Shown one piece after another: positions 1 to 5,527 of a stretch of 5,527 bases of DNA. The DNA lies in the NCBI GenBank assembly GCA_013139625.1, contig WTAK01000334.1, positions 1-5,527 of the forward strand, read 5' to 3'. The notes below the pieces were generated by a model. That model was not told the origin of the DNA and searched no databases. It saw only the letters and a list, made by a program, of their open reading frames with translations. The position numbers and the translations under genes are program-made. Every line of letters begins with the position of its first letter. Position 1 is the first letter of the stretch. This DNA is from Candidatus Delongbacteria bacterium. GTDB taxonomy: Bacteria > UBA4055.

Positions 1-1
1 T

Positions 2-58
2 TTTATGCACTTCTATGATTTATATCTGTACAACAAATACAAAGCTAGAAATATCTAA
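2..58 (+). CDS. Possible C-terminal end of a convergent gene (partial, unidentified)
   Basis: This plus-strand frame is open from the window edge to a TAA at 56-58 and reads FMHFYDLYLYNKYKARNI. The mix of aromatic and basic residues, and codons such as CAC, TTC, TAC and AAC, look like a plausible protein tail. If real, the gene converges on the barrel gene, whose stop lies 38 bases further on. A second plus frame stays open to a TAA at 78-80, so the frame choice is uncertain. Eighteen codons cannot identify a family. The minus strand here offers only GTG or TTG starts that lead nowhere. Confidence 0.3.
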   Translation, partial: FMHFYDLYLYNKYKARNI

Positions 59-79
59 AAACTATATCCTGATCGGATA
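57..79 (-). terminator. Weak candidate intrinsic terminator after the barrel gene
   Basis: In the minus-strand transcript, a 5-bp stem (TATCC/GGATA, arms at 75-79 and 65-69, loop of 5) is followed after three bases by five U residues (61-57). It sits 18 bases beyond the barrel gene's stop, where the end of the rlmN-barrel transcript would be expected. The stem is short and AT-rich and the U-tract is offset, so this is tentative. A plus-strand transcript would have A residues, not U, after the stem. Confidence 0.3.
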
Positions 80-96
80 AAAAAGTTATATTTTGT

Positions 97-1785
97 TTAA
101 TTATTTCTATAAAAATCTAGATTTAAGCTTGAAAATAGAGAAAGCTTTTTATAAATAAACTTAGATGAAAGTTTTGGTCCGTGAATAATAAATACATTAC
201 TTAAAGTATTTTTGCTAAAATCTGATTGATCAAAATCATGAGCATCAATTTCATGAAAGTAATATTCTGTTTTAATATCAAATTTACCTAAAAGCTTGTA
301 TATATAACCGAAGGATAGGTAATAGTGATTTTTAAAGTTTATTGGGTTTTCAGTGAACTTATCATAATTGAAATTTCCAAATTCTTCATATTTGTATCTA
401 CTTGAAAGCTGTAATTTATATTTATCTGAAATAACATAATTTATTGTATCTTCTAAAGTATAATTCTTTATAATGAAACTTCTTGAAAAAGTTTCGTCAT
501 AATCATACGACCTAAAGTAAGATTGAATTGATATCTTACCGGCAAGGCTTATAGATTTCTTTTTGGATATATTATAATTGGTTGATGAATTTATGATCCT
601 ATCAATATAGTTTGAGCTACTTTTCTCTGCAGAAATATTTATAAGATGATAGAATTCAAGAGGGAATGATTGGGAGATTTCTAAAATTTCATTAAATTTA
701 TATGATATAGATGGTTCTACATAAAGTTTTAAGATATCTCTGTCTTCAGAGTTTGATAAAGTTAATGATTTGTATTGATGTTTGAAATAGTTCAACGTTA
801 AAGAAGATTCATAATTTCTGGCAACAAACGTATTCTTAGAATTCAATTGAAAAGTATAAAAAGAAAAAGATTCTTTCAAATTATTGTGTGTAAACTTATT
901 ACTTCCGGTATCAAATTCAACTTTGAATAAGGACTTATATTTACTGATATGGAATAAAAGTTCATCAATTAATTTAATATTCACATTCTCATTGTAGCTA
1001 TAAACGTTATCTTCAACGAATATATTTTTATCTCTTTGAAAATATCTTGTACTGACTAAGTTACTTAAATTTGAGGTGATATTATATTTAAAATTCCCAT
1101 TCAGAGAGTATTCTTTTTTATTTATTCTGTTAGACTGGTATTGTGAGTCGTAGTAATGATATTGTGATCCAACATATTGACCAATTAATGAATAGTCTCC
1201 AAGATTATCGTTTAAATTTTCAAAATATTGGCTATTTATGTTAGAATAATAATTGATTTGTTGATCTAAATTATCACCAGTATTGGTTACATTAAACTTA
1301 AAGGCATTATTGTTTGTATTAACGGCAGAATTTAGGTTTGACGACCATTTGATACCTTTTGATAGATCCGGTTCATCATTTTTACTCGTATAACCTAAAG
1401 CCATCTCTAAGGTGGATTTCAATAATGAGACTTGAACTTTGGGCATCAAAGAAAATTCATTATAAGTAGGTTTTGATCCAGATGTATTTGTATCAAAATT
1501 TGAATTTATTTCTCCACCTATATTTAAATATCTGTTTTTAATTAGGAATAGAACACTTATATCATTGTGATTTTTTGAATAGTTATTGTAGTTATTTAAT
1601 TTATTTTTACCGGACAATTTAAACAGAGAAAGTGAATCATCATGGGAGTAACTTAGGTTCAATGAAAAAACCTTATGTGTATAAAAATCGTTATAGCCAA
1701 AATACAAAGTATCAGGTTGGCTTTGAGAAAATACTACATTCGAAGCTATCAAGATAAAGAATATTAGGAGGAATGATCTTGTCAT
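97..1785 (-). CDS. Secreted predicted outer-membrane beta-barrel protein, function unknown
   Basis: I do not recognise a family for this 562-residue protein. Residues 1-20 form a clean Sec signal peptide: MTRS, then a hydrophobic stretch, then VFS before Q21, a likely signal peptidase I site. The rest is rich in Asn, Ser, Tyr, Phe and Lys. It has no cysteine that I can find and shows many stretches of alternating polar and hydrophobic/aromatic residues separated by Asn/Asp/Ser-rich turns, as in outer-membrane beta-barrels. There is no obvious N-terminal plug, TonB box, OmpA domain or type IX sorting domain. The last strand-like segment ends LDFYRNN, so the aromatic residue lies a few positions before the C-terminus rather than at it. 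The ATG is 5 bases after the rlmN stop, with no Shine-Dalgarno sequence in the preceding bases, so translation is probably coupled to rlmN. Location in the outer membrane is inferred; substrate and role are unknown. Confidence 0.85.
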   Translation of the reverse strand: MTRSFLLIFFILIASNVVFSQSQPDTLYFGYNDFYTHKVFSLNLSYSHDDSLSLFKLSGKNKLNNYNNYSKNHNDISVLFLIKNRYLNIGGEINSNFDTNTSGSKPTYNEFSLMPKVQVSLLKSTLEMALGYTSKNDEPDLSKGIKWSSNLNSAVNTNNNAFKFNVTNTGDNLDQQINYYSNINSQYFENLNDNLGDYSLIGQYVGSQYHYYDSQYQSNRINKKEYSLNGNFKYNITSNLSNLVSTRYFQRDKNIFVEDNVYSYNENVNIKLIDELLFHISKYKSLFKVEFDTGSNKFTHNNLKESFSFYTFQLNSKNTFVARNYESSLTLNYFKHQYKSLTLSNSEDRDILKLYVEPSISYKFNEILEISQSFPLEFYHLINISAEKSSSNYIDRIINSSTNYNISKKKSISLAGKISIQSYFRSYDYDETFSRSFIIKNYTLEDTINYVISDKYKLQLSSRYKYEEFGNFNYDKFTENPINFKNHYYLSFGYIYKLLGKFDIKTEYYFHEIDAHDFDQSDFSKNTLSNVFIIHGPKLSSKFIYKKLSLFSSLNLDFYRNN

Positions 1786-1790
1786 TAAAG

Positions 1791-2825
1791 TTAGTTTGAG
1801 TTATTTTTATTGTTAGTAAATAATTGACCGCAAGCGGCATCAATATCTTCTCCTCGACTAGTCCTAAATACTACCGGAAAGTTTACATTTTTAAAGAAGT
1901 TGTAAAACTTTTGTTGCTGTTGATTACCTGTTGAAGAAAATTCAGTATAGGGGTTATCATGGTATTTAATAAGATTTAACTTAGATGGCAACTCTGAAAG
2001 TAATGTTTTCAATTCTTTTGCATGAGCAATACTATCGTTAATGTCTTTTAATAGGATATATTCAAAGACAACTTTTCTGTTTGATATTTTGGTATATTCT
2101 TTCAGAATTAAAAATAGATCATCAAGAGCATACTGCTTATTTCCGGGCATTATTTCACTTCTTTGATTGTTAAATGGGTTATGAAGTGAAATTGCTAATC
2201 TAAATCTAATATCAAGATCTATATATTTCCTGATCCCAGGGATATGCCCAAATGTTGAAATTGTTATTTTCCTAGCTCCGATAGCTAATCCATTGTCACT
2301 ATTAAGAATGGTGGCACTTTTAATTACATTATCAAAATTGTCAAAAGGTTCGCCCATCCCCATATATACTACATTCGTTATTCTATTTTGCTTTAGATTT
2401 TGTATAAATAGAATTTCTTCAACTATTTCTGCAGTAGTCAAATTTCTTATAAATCCCATTTTTCCTGTTGAGCAAAATGAACAATTGAATTTACAGCCTA
2501 TCTGGCTTGAGATACAAAGTGTTAATCTATTCTTTTCCGGTATAAGCACCGATTCAATAAAATTTCCATCCCTAAGTTCAAGCAGAAATTTCTCAGTTCC
2601 ATCAGAGCTTGATTTTTGTTCCTTTAACTTATAGATCCCTAGATTGAATTTAGATTTAAGTAATTCTCTGAATTTTATTGAAACATCTGACATCTTATCA
2701 AATTCAAGAATATTTTTTTTATAGATCCAATCCCATATTTGTTTTGCAAGATACTTTTTTCCGCCTAGTTCTATAATGAGAGCAGTTAATTCTTCCAATG
2801 TTAGATCTGTTAAATATTTATTCAT
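1791..2825 (-). CDS. rlmN: Dual-specificity RNA methyltransferase RlmN (23S rRNA A2503/tRNA A37 C2-methyltransferase)
   Basis: This radical-SAM enzyme methylates C2 of A2503 in 23S rRNA and, in characterised members, of A37 in some tRNAs. It uses two SAM molecules and a transient methyl-cysteine. The 344-residue length is normal. Residues 1 to about 90 match the N-terminal RlmN domain (LTLEELTALIIELG, then the AKQIWDWIYKK region). The CX3CX2C cluster ligands are C111, C115 and C118. The two catalytic cysteines are C104 (in LCISSQIGC) and C332 (in DIDAACGQL). Other family motifs are MGMGEP at 155-160, ISTFGHIPGI at 189-198, LAISLHNP at 210-217 and FEYILLK at 254-260. Having both C104 and C332 with the RlmN-type C-terminus makes Cfr less likely, although the two families are close. 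The start is ATG with a modest AAGAGA upstream, about 8 bases away. The barrel gene follows after 5 bases. Confidence 0.97.
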   Translation of the reverse strand: MNKYLTDLTLEELTALIIELGGKKYLAKQIWDWIYKKNILEFDKMSDVSIKFRELLKSKFNLGIYKLKEQKSSSDGTEKFLLELRDGNFIESVLIPEKNRLTLCISSQIGCKFNCSFCSTGKMGFIRNLTTAEIVEEILFIQNLKQNRITNVVYMGMGEPFDNFDNVIKSATILNSDNGLAIGARKITISTFGHIPGIRKYIDLDIRFRLAISLHNPFNNQRSEIMPGNKQYALDDLFLILKEYTKISNRKVVFEYILLKDINDSIAHAKELKTLLSELPSKLNLIKYHDNPYTEFSSTGNQQQQKFYNFFKNVNFPVVFRTSRGEDIDAACGQLFTNNKNNSN

Positions 2826-2845
2826 TATTATAATCTCTTATGTTT

Positions 2846-2851
2846 AATATA
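2846..2851 (-). promoter_or_regulatory. Candidate -10 element for rlmN
   Basis: TATATT on the minus strand lies 20 bases upstream of the rlmN ATG and just beyond the hairpin at 2863-2896. It is the same hexamer as both -10 candidates in the divergent region at the right of the window. No good -35 is found 16-19 bases upstream. A perfect TTGACA (2881-2886) occurs inside the hairpin, but 29 bases from this -10; at 17 bases it faces only TTTATT (2858-2863). The hexamer is common by chance in such AT-rich DNA. Confidence 0.3.
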
Positions 2852-2860
2852 CTGTTAAAT

Positions 2861-2896
2861 AAAAAATGAAATTTAACAAATGTCAAATTCCATTTT
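2861..2896 (-). terminator. Long hairpin with U-tract after the zinc-ribbon gene; probable intrinsic terminator
   Basis: On the minus-strand RNA, arms at 2896-2882 and 2877-2863 form a continuous 15-bp stem with a 4-base AUUU loop. It comprises 13 Watson-Crick pairs and two G-U pairs. The 3' arm ends in UUUU and is followed by two more U. In a plus-strand RNA the two wobble pairs would be A-C mismatches, so the structure favours the minus transcript. It lies 38 bases after the stop of the zinc-ribbon gene and 37 bases before rlmN, where a terminator should separate the two gene groups. The stem is unusually AT-rich, so partial read-through into rlmN is possible. Confidence 0.65.
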
Positions 2897-2934
2897 AATT
2901 ATTATTAGAAATTATGATTATTTAGTTATGGTAA

Positions 2935-3651
2935 TTATTTTTTCAAAAAATTATCAGCTACCAGAATTCTACCACATCCTTCACAAATATTATAATCATC
3001 AGCTAATTTGATTTTCTGTTGGAATTGATATGGAATATGTATTTTACATCCATCACATAACCCATCTTCTGTTACAAATGTGATAGCAACACCATTCCGG
3101 ATCTTCAATATTCTATAATAATGGTTTAAAAAAGGTTTTCTGATCTTACCTTCAATTCTTTTTTTCTTTTTATTCAGTTTATCGACTTCATCTAGGTTTA
3201 TTTTTGTTATTTTTCCGATCTTGGTTTTTTTACTTTTTATTTTTTTCTTTATTTTAACAATAGCTTCATTTTTTTCTGAAATTTCATTATCAAGAAGAAT
3301 ATTTTCCTCATCTAACTCAGATACCTTATTTTGAAAAACTTCTAAAGCTATTTCTAATTTTTTTACTTCTCGTTTAATATGTTCTTTCTTTGTTTTCTTT
3401 TCATTATCAAGATCCGATTTTTTTTGACCAAGTATTCTTTCGTGATCCAAGATGTCTTCTTGATAAGATTTTTTATCTTCTATATATTCTTTTTGTTTTC
3501 TTACTGATTTTAGTTTGTTTAAAGATACCTCTTCAACCTCATTATTTAGTTTCTCTATCTTATCGGAGATAGTTCTTTGCTCTCCCGTTAATTGGAAAAT
3601 TGTACGATCAACCTTTTGTAACTCCATTAGCCATTTTAAATCTTCAAACAT
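2935..3651 (-). CDS. Coiled-coil protein with C-terminal C4-type zinc ribbon (COG1579 / zf-RING_7 family)
   Basis: The 238 residues are typical of this family, which includes Helicobacter HP0958/FlgZ and chlamydial CdsZ. Members are long helical hairpins ending in a zinc ribbon, and some bind protein or RNA partners. Residues 1 to about 170 are heptad-like and very rich in Lys/Glu, with no membrane segment or signal peptide, so the protein should be cytoplasmic. The ribbon has CDGC at C199/C202 and CEGCGRIL with C223/C226, preceded by the family-like RNGVAITFVTEDG stretch. Residues 133-172 are strongly basic (19 Lys/Arg against 4 acidic). The start is well supported by AGAGGAG at 3658-3664, the strongest ribosome binding site in the window, lying in the 15-base gap after cdd. 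The cellular role is not predictable: no flagellar, secretion or Nif3-type gene is next to it. Confidence 0.9.
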   Translation of the reverse strand: MFEDLKWLMELQKVDRTIFQLTGEQRTISDKIEKLNNEVEEVSLNKLKSVRKQKEYIEDKKSYQEDILDHERILGQKKSDLDNEKKTKKEHIKREVKKLEIALEVFQNKVSELDEENILLDNEISEKNEAIVKIKKKIKSKKTKIGKITKINLDEVDKLNKKKKRIEGKIRKPFLNHYYRILKIRNGVAITFVTEDGLCDGCKIHIPYQFQQKIKLADDYNICEGCGRILVADNFLKK

Positions 3652-3666
3652 AGTAAACTCCTCTAG

Positions 3667-4065
3667 TTAATTATCCAATGAGAATGGTTTTATTAATAAA
3701 TCTTTAATATTCTCTACGGTTTCATCTTTCTTTAAATTACTCATAATAACATTAATGTTAGGTGCATAATCAAATAATACCTGCCTGCAAGCGCCACACG
3801 GACTTGTAGGTATAGAAGAATTAGATACAATTAGAATTGAATCAAATTCTTTTTCTCCGTTGGTTAATGCAGTAAATAATGCAACTCTCTCAGCGCATAT
3901 TGATAGCCCATAAGATGAAGATTCTACATTGCTACCAGAATAAATATTTCCATTTTTAGTCCTTATAGCAGCACCAACTTTAAATTTTGAATATTTTGCT
4001 GAAGCATTTTCTCTTGCTTTAGTTGCAATATCATATAATTTTGTATAATCTTGTTTTATAGTCAT
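3667..4065 (-). CDS. cdd: Cytidine deaminase
   Basis: Zinc-dependent hydrolytic deamination of cytidine and deoxycytidine to uridine and deoxyuridine (EC 3.5.4.5), part of cytoplasmic pyrimidine salvage. At 132 residues it matches the short, homotetrameric Bacillus-type enzymes rather than the longer E. coli dimer type. The nucleoside-binding segment SGSNVESSSYGL contains N46 and E48. The active-site motifs are CAER (zinc ligand C57, proton-shuttling E59) and PCGAC (zinc ligands C90 and C93). The N-terminal AKYSKFKVGAAI and C-terminal KPFSLDN also match the family. The ATG lies only 3 bases after the stop of the transglycosylase gene and has no recognisable Shine-Dalgarno sequence, so translation by re-initiation or coupling is likely. 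All key residues are present. Confidence 0.96.
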   Translation of the reverse strand: MTIKQDYTKLYDIATKARENASAKYSKFKVGAAIRTKNGNIYSGSNVESSSYGLSICAERVALFTALTNGEKEFDSILIVSNSSIPTSPCGACRQVLFDYAPNINVIMSNLKKDETVENIKDLLIKPFSLDN

Positions 4066-4068
4066 AAT

Positions 4069-5211
4069 TTATCGATTGATTATTAATTCTTGTCCCGGAT
4101 ATATTTTTGCAGTTTCTGTCCCGGATGACATTTTTATGATTTCTAAATCGTTTAGTTCTGCAATTTCTTTCCAACTAATTCCATACCTAAACGCAATACT
4201 CTCAATATTATCTGTATTCTCAACAATATATTTTTCTAAGATCAATTGTTGAAAAGAGCTATCTGCGACAGTAATATTATCAGAGGTCAAATACCCATTG
4301 TTTATCAGTTCAGACTCCAACAGTTCTTCAGAACCTTTAGGTATAAATACCTCTAAAGCAGTGAACTTTGAAATATAACTTTCTGATTTGTATGATTTAT
4401 ATTTCAAATGAGGATTTGTGTTATAAAATTCTCTAAAATTAATATTCAGCATTCCACATATTTCTTTATACGGCAAATTTTTTGCTCCGAGAGAAATCAT
4501 ATAAGATCTATAAATAGGGTTTTTGATTACAGAAGACCTAAAACCGTATTCTTCCGGATTTGAGAGTATTATCTTATATGCAATAATCTTAGGGACATAA
4601 AGGTCTGTCTCAGAGTTAGAGATGCAGTCCCAAAAATTTTTGGAATTCTGCGATTTTAGCATTGATGTAACATTTCCTTCACCATTGTTAAATGCTGCCA
4701 GCGTGAGAAATACATCATTATCAAAAATATACATTAAATGTGCTAAATGTTCAGCGGATGCTTGAGTTGATCTATATAGCAAATTTCTTTCATCGACTTG
4801 TTGATCAACTCTTAATCCATACATTCTGGCAGTTGCAGGCATTAATTGCCATGGTCCTGAAGCCTTACTTTTAGACATGGCTCTTAGATTAAAATCTGAT
4901 TCAACTGGAATAATATAAGAAAAATCTGAATCTAGCCCATATTGTCTAAGAATATGATTTGCGAGAGGCAGGTGTGTATTTTGCCTATCAATAATCGATT
5001 GTATATACCCTCTTCGATCATGGATCAGATTGTTAAATACTTTTTCGATCCTATTTTTGACATCAAATTTTTCTAAAGGAACGTTTGTTCCGGCAAAAGT
5101 AATTGTTTCCGGTAATTTGTATATGGGATCTGCAATTAACGAAAAGCAGGAAATGAAGATTATTAGTAAAATTTTTCTTAAATATATTGTAAAGTTGTTT
5201 TTCAAGTTCAA
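4069..5211 (-). CDS. MltD-like membrane-bound/periplasmic lytic murein transglycosylase with LysM domain
   Basis: This enzyme cleaves the MurNAc-GlcNAc bond of peptidoglycan with formation of 1,6-anhydroMurNAc, in the periplasm. A basic start (LRK) and hydrophobic residues 13-26 form a signal peptide, probably cut near IA/DP; C22 is not in a convincing lipobox. The transglycosylase (GH23) domain spans about 80-215. It contains the predicted catalytic E104 in PVESDF, followed by SGPWQLMPATARMYG (118-132) and AAFNNGEGNV (172-181), an altered form of the usual AYNAGxGxV motif. A linker of the MltD type (about 230-320) leads to one LysM-like peptidoglycan-binding domain (about 328-379, ending YPGQELIINR). 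The start codon is TTG: an in-frame TAG lies three codons upstream and no ATG occurs before the signal peptide. TTG at 5205 is an alternative. TAGG and GGA just upstream could serve as ribosome binding sites. It is the first gene of the leftward operon. Confidence 0.92.
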   Translation of the reverse strand: MNLKNNFTIYLRKILLIIFISCFSLIADPIYKLPETITFAGTNVPLEKFDVKNRIEKVFNNLIHDRRGYIQSIIDRQNTHLPLANHILRQYGLDSDFSYIIPVESDFNLRAMSKSKASGPWQLMPATARMYGLRVDQQVDERNLLYRSTQASAEHLAHLMYIFDNDVFLTLAAFNNGEGNVTSMLKSQNSKNFWDCISNSETDLYVPKIIAYKIILSNPEEYGFRSSVIKNPIYRSYMISLGAKNLPYKEICGMLNINFREFYNTNPHLKYKSYKSESYISKFTALEVFIPKGSEELLESELINNGYLTSDNITVADSSFQQLILEKYIVENTDNIESIAFRYGISWKEIAELNDLEIIKMSSGTETAKIYPGQELIINR

Positions 5212-5236
5212 TCCAGCCTACTTTTAAAGAATTCTT

Positions 5237-5265
5237 AATATAACAAAAAAAGGTGCTTAAATCAA
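5237..5265 (-). promoter_or_regulatory. Candidate sigma70-type promoter of the transglycosylase-cdd-zinc-ribbon operon
   Basis: On the minus strand, TTGATT (5265-5260) is followed after exactly 17 bases by TATATT (5242-5237). This matches 4/6 and 5/6 of the TTGACA/TATAAT consensus. Transcription would begin near 5230, giving a short leader of about 19 bases before the TTG start at 5211. Its position directly upstream of the first operon gene supports it. A T7 run in the spacer is notable but may only reflect base composition. Confidence 0.6.
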
Positions 5266-5307
5266 CCTAAATAACCAAAATTTTGAAGATACTATTCCTT
5301 TAATTTC

Positions 5308-5326
5308 GTAACTAATAGCTTGTTAC
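5308..5326. repeat. Small inverted repeat GTAAC-N9-GTTAC near the rightward -35
   Basis: The arms GTAAC (5308-5312) and GTTAC (5322-5326) are separated by 9 bases, and the right arm overlaps the candidate -35 hexamer at 5320-5325. With the stronger palindrome at 5339-5356 it could be part of an operator region. Five-base arms are easily found by chance, so this is weak. Confidence 0.2.
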
Positions 5327-5348
5327 TCATACACGATGTCGTTATATT
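5320..5348 (+). promoter_or_regulatory. Candidate sigma70-type promoter for the rightward (NAD kinase-like) gene
   Basis: TTGTTA (5320-5325) and TATATT (5343-5348) are separated by exactly 17 bases, matching 4/6 and 5/6 of the sigma70 consensus. The start of transcription would be near 5355, leaving a leader of about 38 bases to the ATG at 5393. The -10 is embedded in the inverted repeat at 5339-5356, so a protein bound there would occlude RNA polymerase. Confidence 0.55.
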
Positions 5349-5356
5349 GATAACGA
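5339..5356. promoter_or_regulatory. Perfect inverted repeat over the rightward -10; possible operator
   Basis: The sequence TCGTTATATTGATAACGA consists of perfect 7-base arms (TCGTTAT/ATAACGA) around a 4-base centre. It covers the whole candidate -10 of the plus-strand gene. There is no U-tract after it and no gene end nearby, so a DNA-binding site fits better than a terminator. The regulator is unknown and none is encoded in the window. Confidence 0.45.
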
Positions 5357-5392
5357 ATTACGGGTTCACATTAATAAATTCTAAGGTTTTTT

Positions 5393-5527
5393 ATGAAATA
5401 CGGAATTATTGACAACTTACACAGAAATCATGATAAAAAATTGCTTAAAAATATATTTAAAGAAGTAAAAGACTTTGGTTTGGAAGTTGTAATAAACAAA
5501 GAAACTGAGTACAACGAGCAGTTTAAT
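5393..5527 (+). CDS. N-terminal fragment of a probable NAD kinase (runs off the window)
   Basis: An ATG at 5393 opens a frame of 45 codons that is still open at the window edge. A ribosome binding site TAAGG (5382-5386) lies 6 bases upstream. The translation begins MKYGIIDNLHRN, followed by an amphipathic helix (LLKNIFKEVKDFGLEVV) and an INKETE segment. This pattern of beta strand, helix, 'G-x-E-V' strand and acidic stretch is what NAD kinases (ATP-NAD phosphotransferases supplying NADP) usually show before their GGDGT motif. That diagnostic motif would lie beyond the window, so the function is inferred from resemblance only; another Rossmann-like protein is possible. The gene is divergent from the transglycosylase operon. 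That a gene starts here is much surer than its identity. Confidence 0.6.
   Translation, partial: MKYGIIDNLHRNHDKKLLKNIFKEVKDFGLEVVINKETEYNEQFN

Noticed and set aside
1766..1775. AGGAGG followed by ATG on the plus strand
   Set aside because: The frame closes after eight codons, and the spacing is too short. The run is the complement of Phe-Leu-Leu codons in the barrel signal peptide.
2293..2634. 113-codon plus-strand ORF opposite rlmN
   Set aside because: It lies wholly antisense to the conserved radical-SAM core of rlmN, has no ribosome binding site or family signature, and is explained as a shadow of a strongly constrained gene.
2713..2720. A8 run in the rlmN coding strand as a possible programmed slippage site
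   Set aside because: The zero frame continues unbroken into all conserved RlmN motifs, and such runs are expected at this AT content.
1791..2825. Cfr antibiotic-resistance methyltransferase instead of RlmN
   Set aside because: The housekeeping context, and the N-terminal domain and SRGEDIDAACGQL terminus, fit RlmN better; only a tree could exclude Cfr formally.
3390..3572. 60-codon plus-strand ORF with a hydrophobic stretch
   Set aside because: Antisense to the Lys/Glu-rich coiled coil. AAA/GAA codons read backwards give TTT/TTC, so an apparent membrane segment arises automatically.
4091..4126. Direct repeat TGTCCCGGAT (4091-4100 and 4117-4126)
   Set aside because: Both copies lie within the LysM-coding end of the transglycosylase and are read in different frames (Ser-Gly-Thr versus Pro-Gly-Gln), so a chance repeat is the simplest explanation.
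5030..5227. 65-codon plus-strand ORF opposite the start of the transglycosylase
   Set aside because: It overlaps the signal peptide and early mature region of a well-supported gene, and nothing recognisable is encoded.

Overview
This is an AT-rich window (about 30% GC by eye). It looks like an ordinary housekeeping region of a diderm (Gram-negative-type) bacterium. Two proteins point to an outer membrane: a secreted beta-barrel-like protein and an MltD-like lytic transglycosylase. The phylum cannot be fixed from the sequence. Very low GC, a Tyr/Asn/Ser-rich barrel and a lone C4-zinc-ribbon coiled-coil gene would suit a low-GC FCB-type or related candidate phylum. The promoters resemble the classical -35/-10 type rather than the Bacteroidota -33/-7 type, which argues mildly against Bacteroidota proper.

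Layout. Five genes lie on the minus strand, reading right to left. They are a secreted MltD-like murein lytic transglycosylase with a LysM domain (5211-4069), cytidine deaminase cdd (4065-3667), a coiled-coil/C4-zinc-ribbon protein of the COG1579 family (3651-2935), rlmN (2825-1791) and a predicted outer-membrane beta-barrel of unknown function (1785-97). The first three are tightly packed (gaps of 3 and 15 bases) and end at a long hairpin with a U-tract at 2863-2896. rlmN and the barrel gene are separated by 5 bases and form a second unit, with a possible weak promoter just after the hairpin. On the right, a divergent plus-strand gene starts at 5393 and runs off the window; its first 45 residues resemble the start of an NAD kinase. 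At the extreme left, bases 2-58 may be the tail of a convergent plus-strand gene.

The 181-base divergent intergenic region (5212-5392) is the most informative non-coding stretch. It holds one good sigma70-type promoter in each direction, each with a 17-base spacer and a TATATT -10. The rightward -10 lies inside a 7-bp inverted repeat with a 4-base centre, which could be an operator.

Functionally the genes cover envelope remodelling (transglycosylase, barrel protein), pyrimidine salvage (Cdd), 23S rRNA/tRNA adenine C2 methylation (RlmN) and probably NADP supply. I see no mobile element, CRISPR array, tRNA, rRNA or recognisable defence system, and nothing that convincingly amounts to a new biological system. 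The best leads are the regulatory architecture between the divergent genes, the uncharacterised barrel coupled to rlmN, and the strand-specific hairpin before rlmN.
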